From: Peptococcaceae bacterium
GTDB lineage: Bacteria > Bacillota > UBA994
Reading direction: 5' to 3'
NCBI GenBank assembly: GCA_018334055.1
Contig: JAGXSS010000039.1
Location: 1 to 64,000, forward strand
Length of the DNA: 64,000 nt
Below the pieces are notes generated by a model, which was not told where the DNA came from, did not search any database, and saw nothing but the letters and a program-made list of their open reading frames with translations. Both the position numbers and the translations under genes were made by a program. Of the stretch, positions 1 through 9,532 are shown piece after piece (within the stretch, counting starts at the first letter, position 1; every line of letters starts with the position of its first letter).

Positions 1-73
1 CCCGCGATACGAGTTTAAAGCTCGTATAATCGCTTAGCAGGCGACCGCCTTCGACCTACTCGGCCACCTCTCC
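1..73 (-). tRNA. tRNA-Ser (anticodon GCU), 3' end outside the window
   Basis: Read on the minus strand the segment starts GGAGAGGTGGCCGAG, the usual serine tRNA 5' end, followed by an anticodon arm with loop CTGCTAA (anticodon GCU, reading AGC/AGU). The variable arm of a class II tRNA follows as a clear hairpin (ACGAG...CTCGT). The T arm and acceptor 3' strand lie beyond base 1, so the gene is partial here. It lies downstream of the tRNA-Ser(UGA) gene on the same strand. Confidence 0.93.
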
Positions 74-138
74 GTGCCAACTTACTATAGCACAGACTTC
101 TTGCACAGGCAATGGCAAAAAGCCGGCCAAATACTTGT

Positions 139-228
<90 letters not shown>

Positions 229-265
229 ACAGCACTAATCAGTATACCAACGAAGTATAGCCGCG

Positions 266-1537
266 TCAATTCGTAATTTTTTCTATGCCCATAAATGGGA
301 TTAGCGCTTCCGGCACGCGCACAGAGCCATTTTCCTCCTGGTAGTTTTCCAGGATGGCCGCCACCAAACGATCGATGGCCAATCCCGAGCCGTTCAAAGT
401 ATGTACATAATCGGCCTTGGCTCCCTTTTGGGGGCGAAACTTGATGTTGGCCCTCTTCGCTTGGAAGTCGCGGAAATTTGAGCAACTGGAAATCTCTACA
501 TACCTGTTGTAGCTTGGCATCCACAACTCAATATCGTATTTTTTGGCGGCAGCGAAACCAAGGTCGCCGGTGCACATCTCCAAAATGCGATAAGGAATGG
601 CCAATCTCTCGAGCACCCGACAGGCATCGGCGAGGAGGGTTTCGAGCTCCGCGCTCGAATTCTCTGGTCGTACAAATTTTACTAATTCGACCTTGTTGAA
701 TTGATGCATGCGGATCAAGCCGCGCGTGTCGCGGCCGGCGGCACCAGCCTCTGCTCGAAAAGAAGGGCAGTAGGCGGTGTAGTAGAGTGGCAGTAGCTCG
801 CCGTCTAGCACCTCGTCCCGATGCATATTGGTGACGGGCACCTCGGCGGTAGGGTTTAGGTACAACTCCTGCCCGGCGATCTTAAAGGCGTCCTCGGTAA
901 ACTTGGGGAATTGCCCCGTCCCCACCATGTTGTCATAGGTCACTAAGAGCGGTGGGGCAACCTCGACATAACCATGCTCGGTCGTGTGCAGGTTGAGCAT
1001 AAAACTTATGAGCGAGCGCATTAATCTGGCGCCTAGGCCGCGGTAGAGCGCAAAGCGCGCGCCGGCAATCTTGCCCGCTCTTTCAAAATCAAGAATATCC
1101 AGCGCAACGCCCAGGTCCCAGTGCGCCTTGGGGGCGAAGGCAAACTGGCGCGGCAGAAGATGCAAGGAGCGCACCTTGTTGTGGCTTTCATCCGGTCCAA
1201 CCGGCACATCGTTGTCCGGCAAGTTCGGAATGCGGAGCAAGATGTGCTCGAGCTGTTGTTCGATCTCCTTAATTTCGGCATCTAACTCTTTCACTTCTTG
1301 CCCGAGGGCCTTCATGTTCTCCTGCAGCAAAGCGGTGTCCTGGCCCTGCCGGCGTAATTGCGCTACCTCTTCCGACTTTTGATTGCGCTCGGCCTTCAGC
1401 TGTTCAACAGCCGTTACTTTTTGGCGACGGCCCTCATCGAGTGCCAAGAAATTATCTAGCGACAGGCTTTCACCCTTAGCCGCCACCCCAGCCCGCACGG
1501 CGTCCACATTGTTGCGCACAAATTTAGCGTCAAACAT
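266..1537 (-). CDS. serS: seryl-tRNA synthetase
   Basis: Cytoplasmic class II synthetase that charges tRNA-Ser with serine (and tRNA-Sec where present). The 423-residue length is normal. The N-terminal residues 1-110 form the charged helical arm that grips the tRNA variable stem. The catalytic domain carries motif 2 ([14 protein letters not shown], then [10 protein letters not shown]) and motif 3 ([13 protein letters not shown]) near the C terminus. The ATG start follows a GGGGAGG ribosome site at suitable spacing. The gene sits downstream of a T-box leader, so expression should rise when uncharged tRNA-Ser accumulates. Two tRNA-Ser genes follow it on the same strand. Identification is secure. 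Confidence 0.98.
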   Translation of the reverse strand: MFDAKFVRNNVDAVRAGVAAKGESLSLDNFLALDEGRRQKVTAVEQLKAERNQKSEEVAQLRRQGQDTALLQENMKALGQEVKELDAEIKEIEQQLEHILLRIPNLPDNDVPVGPDESHNKVRSLHLLPRQFAFAPKAHWDLGVALDILDFERAGKIAGARFALYRGLGARLMRSLISFMLNLHTTEHGYVEVAPPLLVTYDNMVGTGQFPKFTEDAFKIAGQELYLNPTAEVPVTNMHRDEVLDGELLPLYYTAYCPSFRAEAGAAGRDTRGLIRMHQFNKVELVKFVRPENSSAELETLLADACRVLERLAIPYRILEMCTGDLGFAAAKKYDIELWMPSYNRYVEISSCSNFRDFQAKRANIKFRPQKGAKADYVHTLNGSGLAIDRLVAAILENYQEENGSVRVPEALIPFMGIEKITN

Positions 1538-1584
1538 TACCTAGCCTCCCCTTTCCTCTACTACGTCCAAACCCCGCGAAAAAC

Positions 1585-1805
1585 AAAAAATCGCCCTCTC
1601 GTGAGGGGCGATCTTACTCGCGGTACCACCCTGCTTTGTGCTTTGAACTATAACGCGTCACCGTCACCGTTTTCACGGGCCGCCTTCGAAGTGGACTTCG
1701 CTCCTCCGCTCACACTAGCTCGCACCAGCCGCTAGCTCTCTAAAGTAAGCCGACAAACTACTCTCTTCTGCCTTGCGTTTCATCTATACTCGTATCCTAG
1801 CACAA
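1585..1805 (-). promoter_or_regulatory. T-box riboswitch leader of serS (serine)
   Basis: On the minus strand the leader contains the near-invariant T-box sequence AGGGTGGTACCGCG (about 1620-1634). It is followed by a strong terminator hairpin, ATCGCCCCTC/GAGAGGGCGAT, with a run of T residues ending near 1585. Upstream is an AGAGAG-containing stem I with a GGTGCGAG distal element. A candidate specifier is TCC, a serine codon, at 1693-1695 within GAAGTCCACTTC. Known mechanism: uncharged tRNA pairs with specifier and T-box, stabilises the antiterminator and allows serS transcription. The class is certain; the exact specifier and 5' end are my inference. Confidence 0.93.
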
Positions 1806-1944
1806 AGCACTGGCATAGGCAATGTCTAGTGTCGCCCCACGAAATTATTGGCCTTAGGCGCACCGAGCAGGGAAAAGGCCAGGAACATAGAATACATAAT
1901 ACAAAAGCCATCGCTACCGCCGGATGGAACATAGGAGGAAGTAT

Positions 1945-3138
1945 ATGAAAGATCTCTCTACCCGCGCGCAGAGGATTACCCCGTCGATAACCCTAGGAAT
2001 AGATGCCAAGGCCAAGCAAATGGCCGCCCAGGGCGCCAAGGTTATCAATTTTGGGGTTGGAGAACCGGATTTTGATACCCCGACCAACATTGCCCAAGCC
2101 GCGATTAGCGCCATCCATCGCGGGGAAACGCGCTATACTCCCGCTGCCGGAACCGAAAGCTTGCGCCAGGCCATCGGCGAAAAACTCCGGTTAGAAAACA
2201 ACCTGATTTACACTCCGGGACAAATCGTAGTCTCTAACGGCGCCAAGCACTCGCTCTACAATGCCCTTCTGGCCATTTGCGACCCGGGCGATGAGGTCAT
2301 CATCCCCATCCCCTACTGGGTCAGTTATGCCGAGATGGTGAAAATGGTGGGTGCGGAGCCGGTCTTTGTCAATACCAGGGAGGATGAAGACTTCAAGGTG
2401 CGCGTGGCGGACCTTGAGTCTGCCGTTACGCCAAAAACCAAGGCCCTCATGCTCAACAGCCCGAGCAACCCAACCGGCATGGTCTATAGCCAGGCGGAGC
2501 TGTCCGCCATCGCTGACTTCGCCTTAAGACACGATCTCTATGTGATCTCCGATGAGATCTACGAGAAATTGGTGTATGACCATACCGAGCACCAGAGCAT
2601 TGCTTCCTTGGGAGAAGAAATTAAGAACCTCACCATTGTCGTCAACGGCATGTCCAAGGCCTATGCCATGACCGGGTGGCGCATTGGCTACACCGCCAGC
2701 AATATGGCCCTAGCCAAGGCCATGGGCAGCCTGCAGAGTCACGCCACTTCCAATGCCAATTCCATTGCTCAAGCCGCGAGCATCGAAGCCCTGCGCGGAC
2801 CCCAGGAGGCCATGCAAACGATGGTACAGGAATTTGCGCGGCGGCGACTGCGGATGGTTGAGCTGGTAAACGCCATCCCCGACTTGAGTTGCCGTCTGCC
2901 TAAGGGCGCATTTTATGTCATGGCGAACATCAGTCGATTGCTCGGCCAACAGATTGCCGGTGAAACCATCGTTGATGACGTCGCCTTGGCTCAAGTGCTA
3001 CTGGACAAAGCCCAGGTGGCGGTGGTTCCCGGTTCGGGCTTTGGCGCCGGACAATTCCTCCGCCTGTCCTACGCCACTTCCATGGACAATATCGAAGAAG
3101 GTTTGCGCCGCATCCGCGCCTTACTAACTCGGCATTAG
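1945..3138 (+). CDS. aspartate-type aminotransferase (class I, PLP)
   Basis: A fold-type I PLP aminotransferase of the AspB/AspC-like class I family, expected to move an amino group between aspartate (or another amino acid) and 2-oxoglutarate. Visible family motifs are NFGVGEPDFDTP near the N terminus, the NSPSNPTGMVY substrate-binding segment, SDEIYEKLVYD, and the SKAYAMTGWRIGY segment with the Schiff-base lysine near residue 235. The ATG at 1945 is chosen over the ORF-track start because AGGAGG lies just upstream. Length 397 aa is typical. Its 3' end overlaps the convergent sigma-factor gene by 15 bases. Substrate specificity cannot be read from sequence alone. Confidence 0.93.
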   Translation: MKDLSTRAQRITPSITLGIDAKAKQMAAQGAKVINFGVGEPDFDTPTNIAQAAISAIHRGETRYTPAAGTESLRQAIGEKLRLENNLIYTPGQIVVSNGAKHSLYNALLAICDPGDEVIIPIPYWVSYAEMVKMVGAEPVFVNTREDEDFKVRVADLESAVTPKTKALMLNSPSNPTGMVYSQAELSAIADFALRHDLYVISDEIYEKLVYDHTEHQSIASLGEEIKNLTIVVNGMSKAYAMTGWRIGYTASNMALAKAMGSLQSHATSNANSIAQAASIEALRGPQEAMQTMVQEFARRRLRMVELVNAIPDLSCRLPKGAFYVMANISRLLGQQIAGETIVDDVALAQVLLDKAQVAVVPGSGFGAGQFLRLSYATSMDNIEEGLRRIRALLTRH

Positions 3139-3708
3139 GTCACACTGACCGAGGAGCCGCATCAGTTCAACCCTGTATTGCTTGCGTGCGCGGTAGAGTT
3201 TGCAACGCACTGCCTCTACCGTGCAGGCAAGTTGAGCGGCCATTTCTTCGTAGGACATATTCTTCAGCTCTTTTTGCACTATCAGCCGGCCGTAGACGGC
3301 GGGCAATTTGCTAAAAGCCTCTTCTAGGCAGCGGCGTATCTCCTCTTTCTCCCACTTCTTTTCTGAAGCGCATCCCTCCAGCCAAGCTGGAGGTTTTATT
3401 TTATACCCATCTCGCGCTGCCAGACTCTGCAGGGAGATAAGGGGTGAGCGGCGTTTTTTTCGCATCGTGTCGATGTGATAATTCTCCATAATGCGCAGCC
3501 ACCAAGTGCCAAACGAGGACTCACCGCGAAAATCCTTCACCTTAAGCCAGGCCCGCAGTAAGGACTCCTGGACTAGGTCATCAGCTTCTTGCCAAGAGGG
3601 TGCGAGCTTCATAGCACGCCTTTTAATAAGTGCCAGATAAGTTTTTACCATCTCTTCAAAGACCGCTCTGTCCCCTTTACGCAGCAGTTCCAGTAGCTCG
3701 GACATCAT
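3124..3708 (-). CDS. ECF-like RNA polymerase sigma factor
   Basis: A 194-residue sigma-70-family protein with region 2 (EADDLVQESLLRAWLKVKDF...FGTWWLRI) and region 4 helix-turn-helix (MSYEEMAAQLACTVEAVRCKLYRARKQ). It would direct RNA polymerase to a dedicated promoter set. The ORF-track start adds 12 residues; ATG at 3708, immediately followed by a second ATG, has a good AGAGGGG ribosome site. No anti-sigma gene lies next to it, unlike the second ECF gene at 25.9 kb. It ends convergently with the aminotransferase gene, the two coding regions overlapping by 15 bases. Target promoters are unknown. Confidence 0.88.
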   Translation of the reverse strand: MMSELLELLRKGDRAVFEEMVKTYLALIKRRAMKLAPSWQEADDLVQESLLRAWLKVKDFRGESSFGTWWLRIMENYHIDTMRKKRRSPLISLQSLAARDGYKIKPPAWLEGCASEKKWEKEEIRRCLEEAFSKLPAVYGRLIVQKELKNMSYEEMAAQLACTVEAVRCKLYRARKQYRVELMRLLGQCDLMPS

Positions 3709-3843
3709 CTCACCCCTCTTTCGAATAAATGCACGCAGCAGCAATGCTTAACTATAGTAATAATTCTGCAAGGAGCGGTGTATACCTGCAAGAAATGTTG
3801 GGCGGCGAAAACTATGCAGAACAGAATAACACGTCCCTTTTGT

Positions 3844-5991
3844 TTACCCCTTTGTTGGGAGGCCTTTGCGGGACAGGCTGATGCGTTGGCGTTTTTTATC
3901 TATGCCCATAACGCGAACCTCTACGACTTCCCCAACTGCTACAGCCTGCGAAGGGTGCTTGACAAAGGTCTCGCTAATTTCCGATATATGCACCAAGCCG
4001 TCCTGCTTTACGCCGATGTCGACAAATGCGCCAAAATCAACCACATTGCGCACCACGCCGCGGAGCACCATGCCCTCGGCTAGGTCTTCCATTCGGAGGA
4101 CGTCGCTACGAAACACGGGCCCCTCGACATCTTCCCTAGGGTCACGCCCAGGTTTTTGCAGGGCGAGGTAGATGTCGCGCAGGGTAGGCAGCCCCGCTCC
4201 TAGTGTTTCTGCGGCCTGACGGAGTTTGGCGGCATCAAGATTCACGCCTCCCTGCGTCAGTTCATTGATAGAAAGATTAAGGTGCCCCAAGAAACGGTGA
4301 GTCAAGGTGTACGATTCAGGATGCACCGGGGTGTTATCTAATAAATTGGCTGCGCCGGGGATGCGCAGGAAGCCAGCGCACTGCACAAAGGTGGCCGGAC
4401 CGAGCCGGGGAATTTTTTTGAGCTCCTCTCTACTCTTGTAGGGGCCATGCTCATCACGAAAAGCGACAATGTTCTTGGCTACCGCCGGGGAAATACCGGC
4501 CACGTAGCGGAGTAGCGCCGGCGATGAAGTGTTAAGGTCCACCCCCACACCGTTGACACAGTCCTCGACCACTCCCTCTAACTTGGTGGCCAAGGCTTTT
4601 TGGTTCACATCGTGCTGGTACTGGCCAACCCCGATGGCCTTTGGATCAATTTTTACCAGCTCGGCCAAGGGGTCGATAATGCGGCGGCCAATCGAGACCG
4701 CGCCACGCAGGGTGACGTCCATCCCCGGCAGCTCCTCGCCCGCCAGCGCCGAGGCGGAGTACACCGAGGCGCCCGCCTCACTGACAATGGTGTACGGCAC
4801 TCCTAGGCCATGCTCCCGCATAAGCTCGGCCACAAATTCCTCCGCCTCGCGCGACCCCGTGCCGTTGCCGATAGCGATGGCACTGACCGCATGTTCGCGG
4901 ATTAGGCCGAGCAATAAGCGTGCCGCAGCTAATTTATCGTTCTGCGGGGGGGTGAAGTAGGACACCGCTGTGGACAGCACCTTGCCTGTGGGGTTAACGA
5001 CAGCCATTTTACACCCCGTACGATAGGCTGGGTCGATGGCGAGTATGGTCTTGCCCTTGACCGGCGCCTGAAGCAATAATTGCTTGATGTTTTGCCCAAA
5101 TACTAGGATGGCCTGTTCCTCTGCCACCACGGTCATGCCGGCTCTTATCTCGCGCTCTAAAGAGGGCAAAAGCAATCTCTTGCAGCCATCGACAATCGCT
5201 TCTTTGACTAAGTAGTTCGCTTTGGCTTGGCCGCCTACAAACTTGTGGGTGGCTATCGTGTAGACCTTGTCCTCATCATAGAGGACTTTCACCGTCAAGG
5301 CTTCTTCTTTCTCACCCCGATTAATGGCCAGCAGGCGATGCGGGGGCAGGCGGCGCAGTGGCTCTTCGTAACTAAAGTACATTTGGTAGGTGATGTTTTC
5401 CTCATTTTTTACCTCGGTACTCAACCTGCCTTCGTGCCGCAGCATGTACCGCACCGCCTCGCGCACGCTGAAGTTCTCGCTTAACTGCTCCGCCAAGATG
5501 TCCTTCGCCATCGACAACGCCACGGCACCCTCCGTCAAGCCGTTTTCGGCATTACAAAAAGGAACGGCCAAAACCATGGCCGCCGCCTCCTCCAGCAGGT
5601 GATCAGCCAAAATACGCTCCGCCAGGGGGAGCAAGCCCTTTTCTTTGGCGATGGTCGCGCGCGTACGGCGCTTGGGACGAAATGGTAGGTAGATATCCTC
5701 CACCTGTTGCAAAGTATCCGCTTTCTCTACCAGGCCCGCGATTTCTGGGGTCATCTTGCCAAGTTCCCCGATGAGTCGCTTGACCTCCCCCCTGCGCTCT
5801 TCTAATTGTTTGAGATAGGTGAGACGCTCATCGATGGCCCTTAACTTCACTTCGTCAAGCTCCCCAGTCACCTCCTTGCGATAACGGGCGATGAAAGGTA
5901 TCGTGTTACCCTCTAGCAGTAACTTTTCGACACTTTCTACTTGCCCTAGGCTGATGGCTAACTCGGCCGCTACTTTCGCCAACAGTTTCAC
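3844..5991 (-). CDS. tex: Tex-type RNA-binding transcription accessory protein
   Basis: Conserved cytoplasmic nucleic-acid-binding protein of the Tex/YqgF-like family, linked in other bacteria to transcription and RNA-polymerase recycling. The 715 residues show the helical N-terminal domain (NTIPFIARYRKEVTGELDE), a YqgF-like RNase H fold (ILAIDPAYRTGCKMAVV), helix-hairpin-helix repeats and a C-terminal S1 domain (GMVLRGVVRNVVDFGAFVDIGV). I place the start at GTG 5991, which has GGAGGT upstream; the ORF-track TTG at 6027 would add 12 residues that the family lacks. It stands alone, divergent from the dehydrogenase gene. Whether it has a housekeeping or stress role here is not visible. Confidence 0.95.
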   Translation of the reverse strand: MKLLAKVAAELAISLGQVESVEKLLLEGNTIPFIARYRKEVTGELDEVKLRAIDERLTYLKQLEERRGEVKRLIGELGKMTPEIAGLVEKADTLQQVEDIYLPFRPKRRTRATIAKEKGLLPLAERILADHLLEEAAAMVLAVPFCNAENGLTEGAVALSMAKDILAEQLSENFSVREAVRYMLRHEGRLSTEVKNEENITYQMYFSYEEPLRRLPPHRLLAINRGEKEEALTVKVLYDEDKVYTIATHKFVGGQAKANYLVKEAIVDGCKRLLLPSLEREIRAGMTVVAEEQAILVFGQNIKQLLLQAPVKGKTILAIDPAYRTGCKMAVVNPTGKVLSTAVSYFTPPQNDKLAAARLLLGLIREHAVSAIAIGNGTGSREAEEFVAELMREHGLGVPYTIVSEAGASVYSASALAGEELPGMDVTLRGAVSIGRRIIDPLAELVKIDPKAIGVGQYQHDVNQKALATKLEGVVEDCVNGVGVDLNTSSPALLRYVAGISPAVAKNIVAFRDEHGPYKSREELKKIPRLGPATFVQCAGFLRIPGAANLLDNTPVHPESYTLTHRFLGHLNLSINELTQGGVNLDAAKLRQAAETLGAGLPTLRDIYLALQKPGRDPREDVEGPVFRSDVLRMEDLAEGMVLRGVVRNVVDFGAFVDIGVKQDGLVHISEISETFVKHPSQAVAVGEVVEVRVMGIDKKRQRISLSRKGLPTKG

Positions 5992-6154
5992 AGCACACCT
6001 CCATGTATAAATACGCCCAAGCAACATGCTGGGACTTTACTATTTTAGCAGGACATTTCCGTAACCGTAACGAATCTTGTTTAGAAAGACCCACCAGGCG
6101 AACATTTCCCAGGAAATATCTACACCACCACTATCACAGGGGGAGGGTTGTTAC

Positions 6155-7090
6155 ATGTATAAGATCGTCGTCAAGGGGGGATTGTCCCCCGCCGAGCGTG
6201 CCGAAATTATGTCCTGCTGTCCGGGAGCAACTATCGTCTCGGGCACCGACGAGGAAATCGCCTCTGGTCTACCCGACACTGAGGTCGTCTGGGGAAGCCT
6301 TGACCCCGCCCAACTAGCTCAAGCTGAGAAGCTGCTGCTCATGCAAGTAGTTACAGCCGGCGTGGACCACCTGCTTTCTCCGGAGCTACTGGCAAGCCCT
6401 GCCAGGTTATGCACGACGAGCGGCATGCATGGGGCCACCATTGCCGAGCATGTCTTCTCCCTCGTGTTGGCCTTTGCGCGTGGTTTGCCCACCTTGTTTA
6501 GCCACCAACAAGTAAGACTCTGGCAGCACTACCGCCCGACGCTTCTGCAGGGCCAAGTGATGGGCATCGTGGGCTTTGGCAGCATAGGTCAAGCCATTGG
6601 GCATAGGGCGCTCGCCTTTGGCCTAGAGGTAATCGGCCTGCGCCGGAAACCTTCCCCCTCGCCTAGCGCTACCATGGTCTGGGGCGAAGATAGGCTTGAT
6701 GAACTCTTGCCCCTAGTCGACCACCTGGTCTTGGCTGTGCCACTGACGCCGGCGACAACGAACCTCATTTCGCGGCAAAGGCTGAAATTACTTAAGCCCT
6801 CGGCCTACCTCTACAACATTGCCCGCGGTGCGGTGGTGGACGAAGACGCCCTCGCGGCAGCACTGGCCCAGGGGGAACTGGCGGGCGCGGGGCTAGATGT
6901 CTTTGCGACCGAACCCCTGCCACCGGACAGCCCACTATGGTCCCTAAACAATGCTATCATCACACCCCACACGGCGGGATACTTAGCGGACTATCGTCGC
7001 CAGGCTTTTATCATCTTCCTAGATAATTTGCGCCGCCTAAGGCAGGGGTTGCCTCTGGCAAACGAGGTCGACAAAGGGTCTGGGTACTAG
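6155..7090 (+). CDS. D-isomer-specific 2-hydroxyacid dehydrogenase family protein
   Basis: NAD(P)-dependent oxidoreductase of the D-2-hydroxyacid dehydrogenase family (phosphoglycerate, lactate and glyoxylate reductase relatives), 311 aa. The Rossmann motif GIVGFGSIGQAIG is followed by the catalytic triad context: Arg in YNIARGAVVDEDAL, Glu in DVFATEPLPP and His in ITPHTAGY. The ATG at 6155 is chosen because GGGAGGG lies upstream; the longer ORF-track start lacks a ribosome site. Its TAG stop shares a CTAG palindrome with the stop of aroC on the other strand. There is no ACT domain and no serine-pathway neighbour, so I do not call it serA. Confidence 0.9.
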   Translation: MYKIVVKGGLSPAERAEIMSCCPGATIVSGTDEEIASGLPDTEVVWGSLDPAQLAQAEKLLLMQVVTAGVDHLLSPELLASPARLCTTSGMHGATIAEHVFSLVLAFARGLPTLFSHQQVRLWQHYRPTLLQGQVMGIVGFGSIGQAIGHRALAFGLEVIGLRRKPSPSPSATMVWGEDRLDELLPLVDHLVLAVPLTPATTNLISRQRLKLLKPSAYLYNIARGAVVDEDALAAALAQGELAGAGLDVFATEPLPPDSPLWSLNNAIITPHTAGYLADYRRQAFIIFLDNLRRLRQGLPLANEVDKGSGY

Positions 7091-8178
7091 TATCTGTCGG
7101 GAGCGCTATGCCCCGCAACAAGTAGCGTCAATGCCAGTACATGTTCAGCCACTACCGCCGCCGCGGGCACCATGGTGGTATCGCTCCGCTCGGCGAGCGG
7201 CGCGGTGACTTTCTTGCTCCGGAGGTCGACGGTCAGCCCCGGCATCAGAGTAGGCACCGGCTTAACCGCACAGCGCGCCAAAATGGGCTGCCCGGTGGTG
7301 GTGCCGCCGGCGAGACCGGCATTAACATTGCCGACATAGTGCACGCCGCGCTCTTTGTCCCAAGCCAGTTCATCCCCGGCTGTTCCCGGGGGACTGACGG
7401 CCAGGGCAAAGGCTTGGCCGAATTCGACTCCCTTAATGCCGGGTATGGACATGAGGGCGCCGGCTATTTGGGCATCTAGACGCCGGTCCCAATGCACATA
7501 GGACCCCCAGCCCACCGGCACATTAAAGGCCGCTACCTCGAAGACACCCCCGACACTAACCCCCTCGCGGCGGCACTGGGCGATCAGCTCATCCGCCTGT
7601 CTTTGCAACTCTTTATCGCCCACGCCGTAAGGCTGTCGCACCCTGTCGCGCCACAGCGCAAGTTCTGATGTGGCTCCGTCTAGGGCAAGCGGCCCGAGGG
7701 CCAAAACACGGCTGTAGATCTCAATGCCCCAATGGGCCAGCAGTTGTTTGGCCACTGCCCCCAGAGCGGTGCGCATGGCGGTCTCGCGCGCGGAGGCTCT
7801 TTCGAGGACATTGCGAATATCTGCAAACCCGTACTTTACGGCGCCGGGGAAGTCTGCATGGCCCGGGCGGGGGGCGGTAACCGGGTTGTCCGTTGCGCCG
7901 TGCACGGCATCCATCTGTGCTTTCCAGTTCACATGATCTTTGTTGTCAATGGAGAGGGTCAAGGGGCTACCCAAGGTATACCCGCCACGCAAACCAGAGA
8001 GCACCCGCACCCGATCGCTCTCGATGTCCATGCGACCGCCTCGCCCGGGCACCCGTTGGCGGCGGGCGAGCTCTTCATCAATTTTACCGATGTCGATATA
8101 CCGGCCCGCCGGCAGACCCTCGATAATGCCTGTCAAACCGGGTCCATGCGACTCTCCGGCTGTTAGAAAACGAATCAA
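7087..8178 (-). CDS. aroC: chorismate synthase
   Basis: Catalyses the last shikimate-pathway step, anti-elimination of phosphate from EPSP to chorismate, using reduced FMN. Signatures are the N-terminal TAGESHGPGLTGIIEGLPAG, the RPGHADFPGAVKYG segment and ERASARETAMRTALGAVAK. Length 363 aa is within the family range, though the C terminus is short. The start overlaps the aroA stop by four bases, so the two enzymes are translationally coupled and act consecutively. On the 3' side it meets the plus-strand dehydrogenase gene in a four-base overlap. Confidence 0.97.
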   Translation of the reverse strand: MIRFLTAGESHGPGLTGIIEGLPAGRYIDIGKIDEELARRQRVPGRGGRMDIESDRVRVLSGLRGGYTLGSPLTLSIDNKDHVNWKAQMDAVHGATDNPVTAPRPGHADFPGAVKYGFADIRNVLERASARETAMRTALGAVAKQLLAHWGIEIYSRVLALGPLALDGATSELALWRDRVRQPYGVGDKELQRQADELIAQCRREGVSVGGVFEVAAFNVPVGWGSYVHWDRRLDAQIAGALMSIPGIKGVEFGQAFALAVSPPGTAGDELAWDKERGVHYVGNVNAGLAGGTTTGQPILARCAVKPVPTLMPGLTVDLRSKKVTAPLAERSDTTMVPAAAVVAEHVLALTLLVAGHSAPDRY

Positions 8179-9407
8179 TCTTCTTCACCGCCCTGTATTT
8201 TTGCCAAGTCACCCCAAAACCCGGGATACGAAACGCGCACACAACCGGCCTGCTTGATCGTGGTTGTGCCCGAGGCTAGCGAGCCGGCCACTGCCAAGGC
8301 CATGGCCAGACGGTGATCTTCATGGGAACATACTTCAGCGCCCTGCATTTTCCCTCCGATGATGGCGAAGCCGTCGGGAAATTCCTCTGTCTTAACGCCG
8401 AGCTTGTTTAACTCCGTTAGTAGCGCGGCAATACGGTCGCTTTCCTTGACCCGCAGTTCCCCGGCATCGCGGACTTCGGAGCGCCCCTGAGCGCAGGCGG
8501 CGGCCACCGCCAGCACCGGCAACTCATCGATTAGGCGCGGCACCATCTCCCCGGCAATGCTAAAGGGCCGCAGTTGCCCTCCTCTGACTACAATGCTCCC
8601 GCTGGGTTCAGGCAGGTCATTATCCACTGTCCAAGAGACATCGGCACCCATCAAGCGGAGCACCTCCAGAAAACCAATCCGCCCCGGGTTAAGCCCCACC
8701 TCCGCTACATGGAGGTCGGCCCCCGGCAGGCAGGCAGCTAAGACCACGAAAAAGGCGGCGGCGGATACATCTCCGGGCACGCGAAAATGCATGGGACTAA
8801 GGCGGCTTGCGGCCACCTCGGCCCAACCGGGTCCGAACTGTACTTTTCCCCCACAGGCTTGGAGCATGCGTTCGGTATGGTCACGCGTCGGATGGAGTTC
8901 CTCCACCCTCGTCACTCCGCGAGCAAAAAGCCCCGCGAGTAGGATGGCCGATTTCACCTGCGCCGAGGCGACTTCCGGCCGCCACAGCTTCCCCTGTAAG
9001 GGCCGGCCCTGTATAGTAAGAGGCGGAAGCCCGGCGTCAGTGTTGATACTTCCTCCCATGGCGAGCAGGGGCCTGACCACCCGCTGCATGGGGCGGCGCA
9101 TGAGGGACTGGTCTCCGCTGAGCGTGGCTTTAATGTCGCTGCCGGCCAGTATGCCCGTCAAAAGGCGCATGGTCGTGCCGGAATTGCCGCAATCTAAAGG
9201 GACCTGGGGCTCACAAAAGCCACCCACCCCTTCTGAGTACACCATCGTCCTGCCCTCGGCTAGGCCAAACACAACCCCAAGCTGTTCTAGACAGTGTTTG
9301 GTAGAAAGGACATCCTGTGCCGACGAAACATTCACCAACTCCGAGGTGCCGCAAGTTATGGCCCCAAGCAGCAGGGCGCGGTGACTGATGGACTTATCCG
9401 GCGGCAT
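8175..9407 (-). CDS. aroA: 3-phosphoshikimate 1-carboxyvinyltransferase (EPSP synthase), true start probably upstream
   Basis: Transfers enolpyruvate from PEP to shikimate-3-phosphate, supplying the substrate of aroC, with which it overlaps. Motifs are DKSISHRALLLGA at the N terminus, CGNSGTTMRLLTG, GDVSAAAFF and KESDRIAALLTELNKLG. The first ATG (9407) falls two residues before DKSISHR, so the usual first strand of about 15 residues would be missing. The same frame remains open upstream to a TAA near 9496 and encodes ISSILPFKATLR directly before the ATG, which resembles the missing strand. No ATG, GTG or TTG is available there, only ATA 9443 or ATT 9458/9461. Function is secure; the start is not. 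Confidence 0.95.
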   Translation of the reverse strand: MPPDKSISHRALLLGAITCGTSELVNVSSAQDVLSTKHCLEQLGVVFGLAEGRTMVYSEGVGGFCEPQVPLDCGNSGTTMRLLTGILAGSDIKATLSGDQSLMRRPMQRVVRPLLAMGGSINTDAGLPPLTIQGRPLQGKLWRPEVASAQVKSAILLAGLFARGVTRVEELHPTRDHTERMLQACGGKVQFGPGWAEVAASRLSPMHFRVPGDVSAAAFFVVLAACLPGADLHVAEVGLNPGRIGFLEVLRLMGADVSWTVDNDLPEPSGSIVVRGGQLRPFSIAGEMVPRLIDELPVLAVAAACAQGRSEVRDAGELRVKESDRIAALLTELNKLGVKTEEFPDGFAIIGGKMQGAEVCSHEDHRLAMALAVAGSLASGTTTIKQAGCVRVSYPGFWGDLAKIQGGEED

Positions 9408-9532
9408 GCGCAGTGTCGCCTTAAATGGTAAAATCGAAGATATTGCTACCCCACAAATAATACTCCGCCCCCTTCGAGCCGAACGTTACCCCATACCCTG
9501 ACCGAAAACCATCTAAACAAGGAGGGATTTCT

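Noticed and set aside
8557-9384. 275-aa plus-strand ORF opposite aroA
   Set aside because: Antisense shadow of a high-GC conserved gene; composition (Arg, Ser, Pro rich) is that of a shadow frame.
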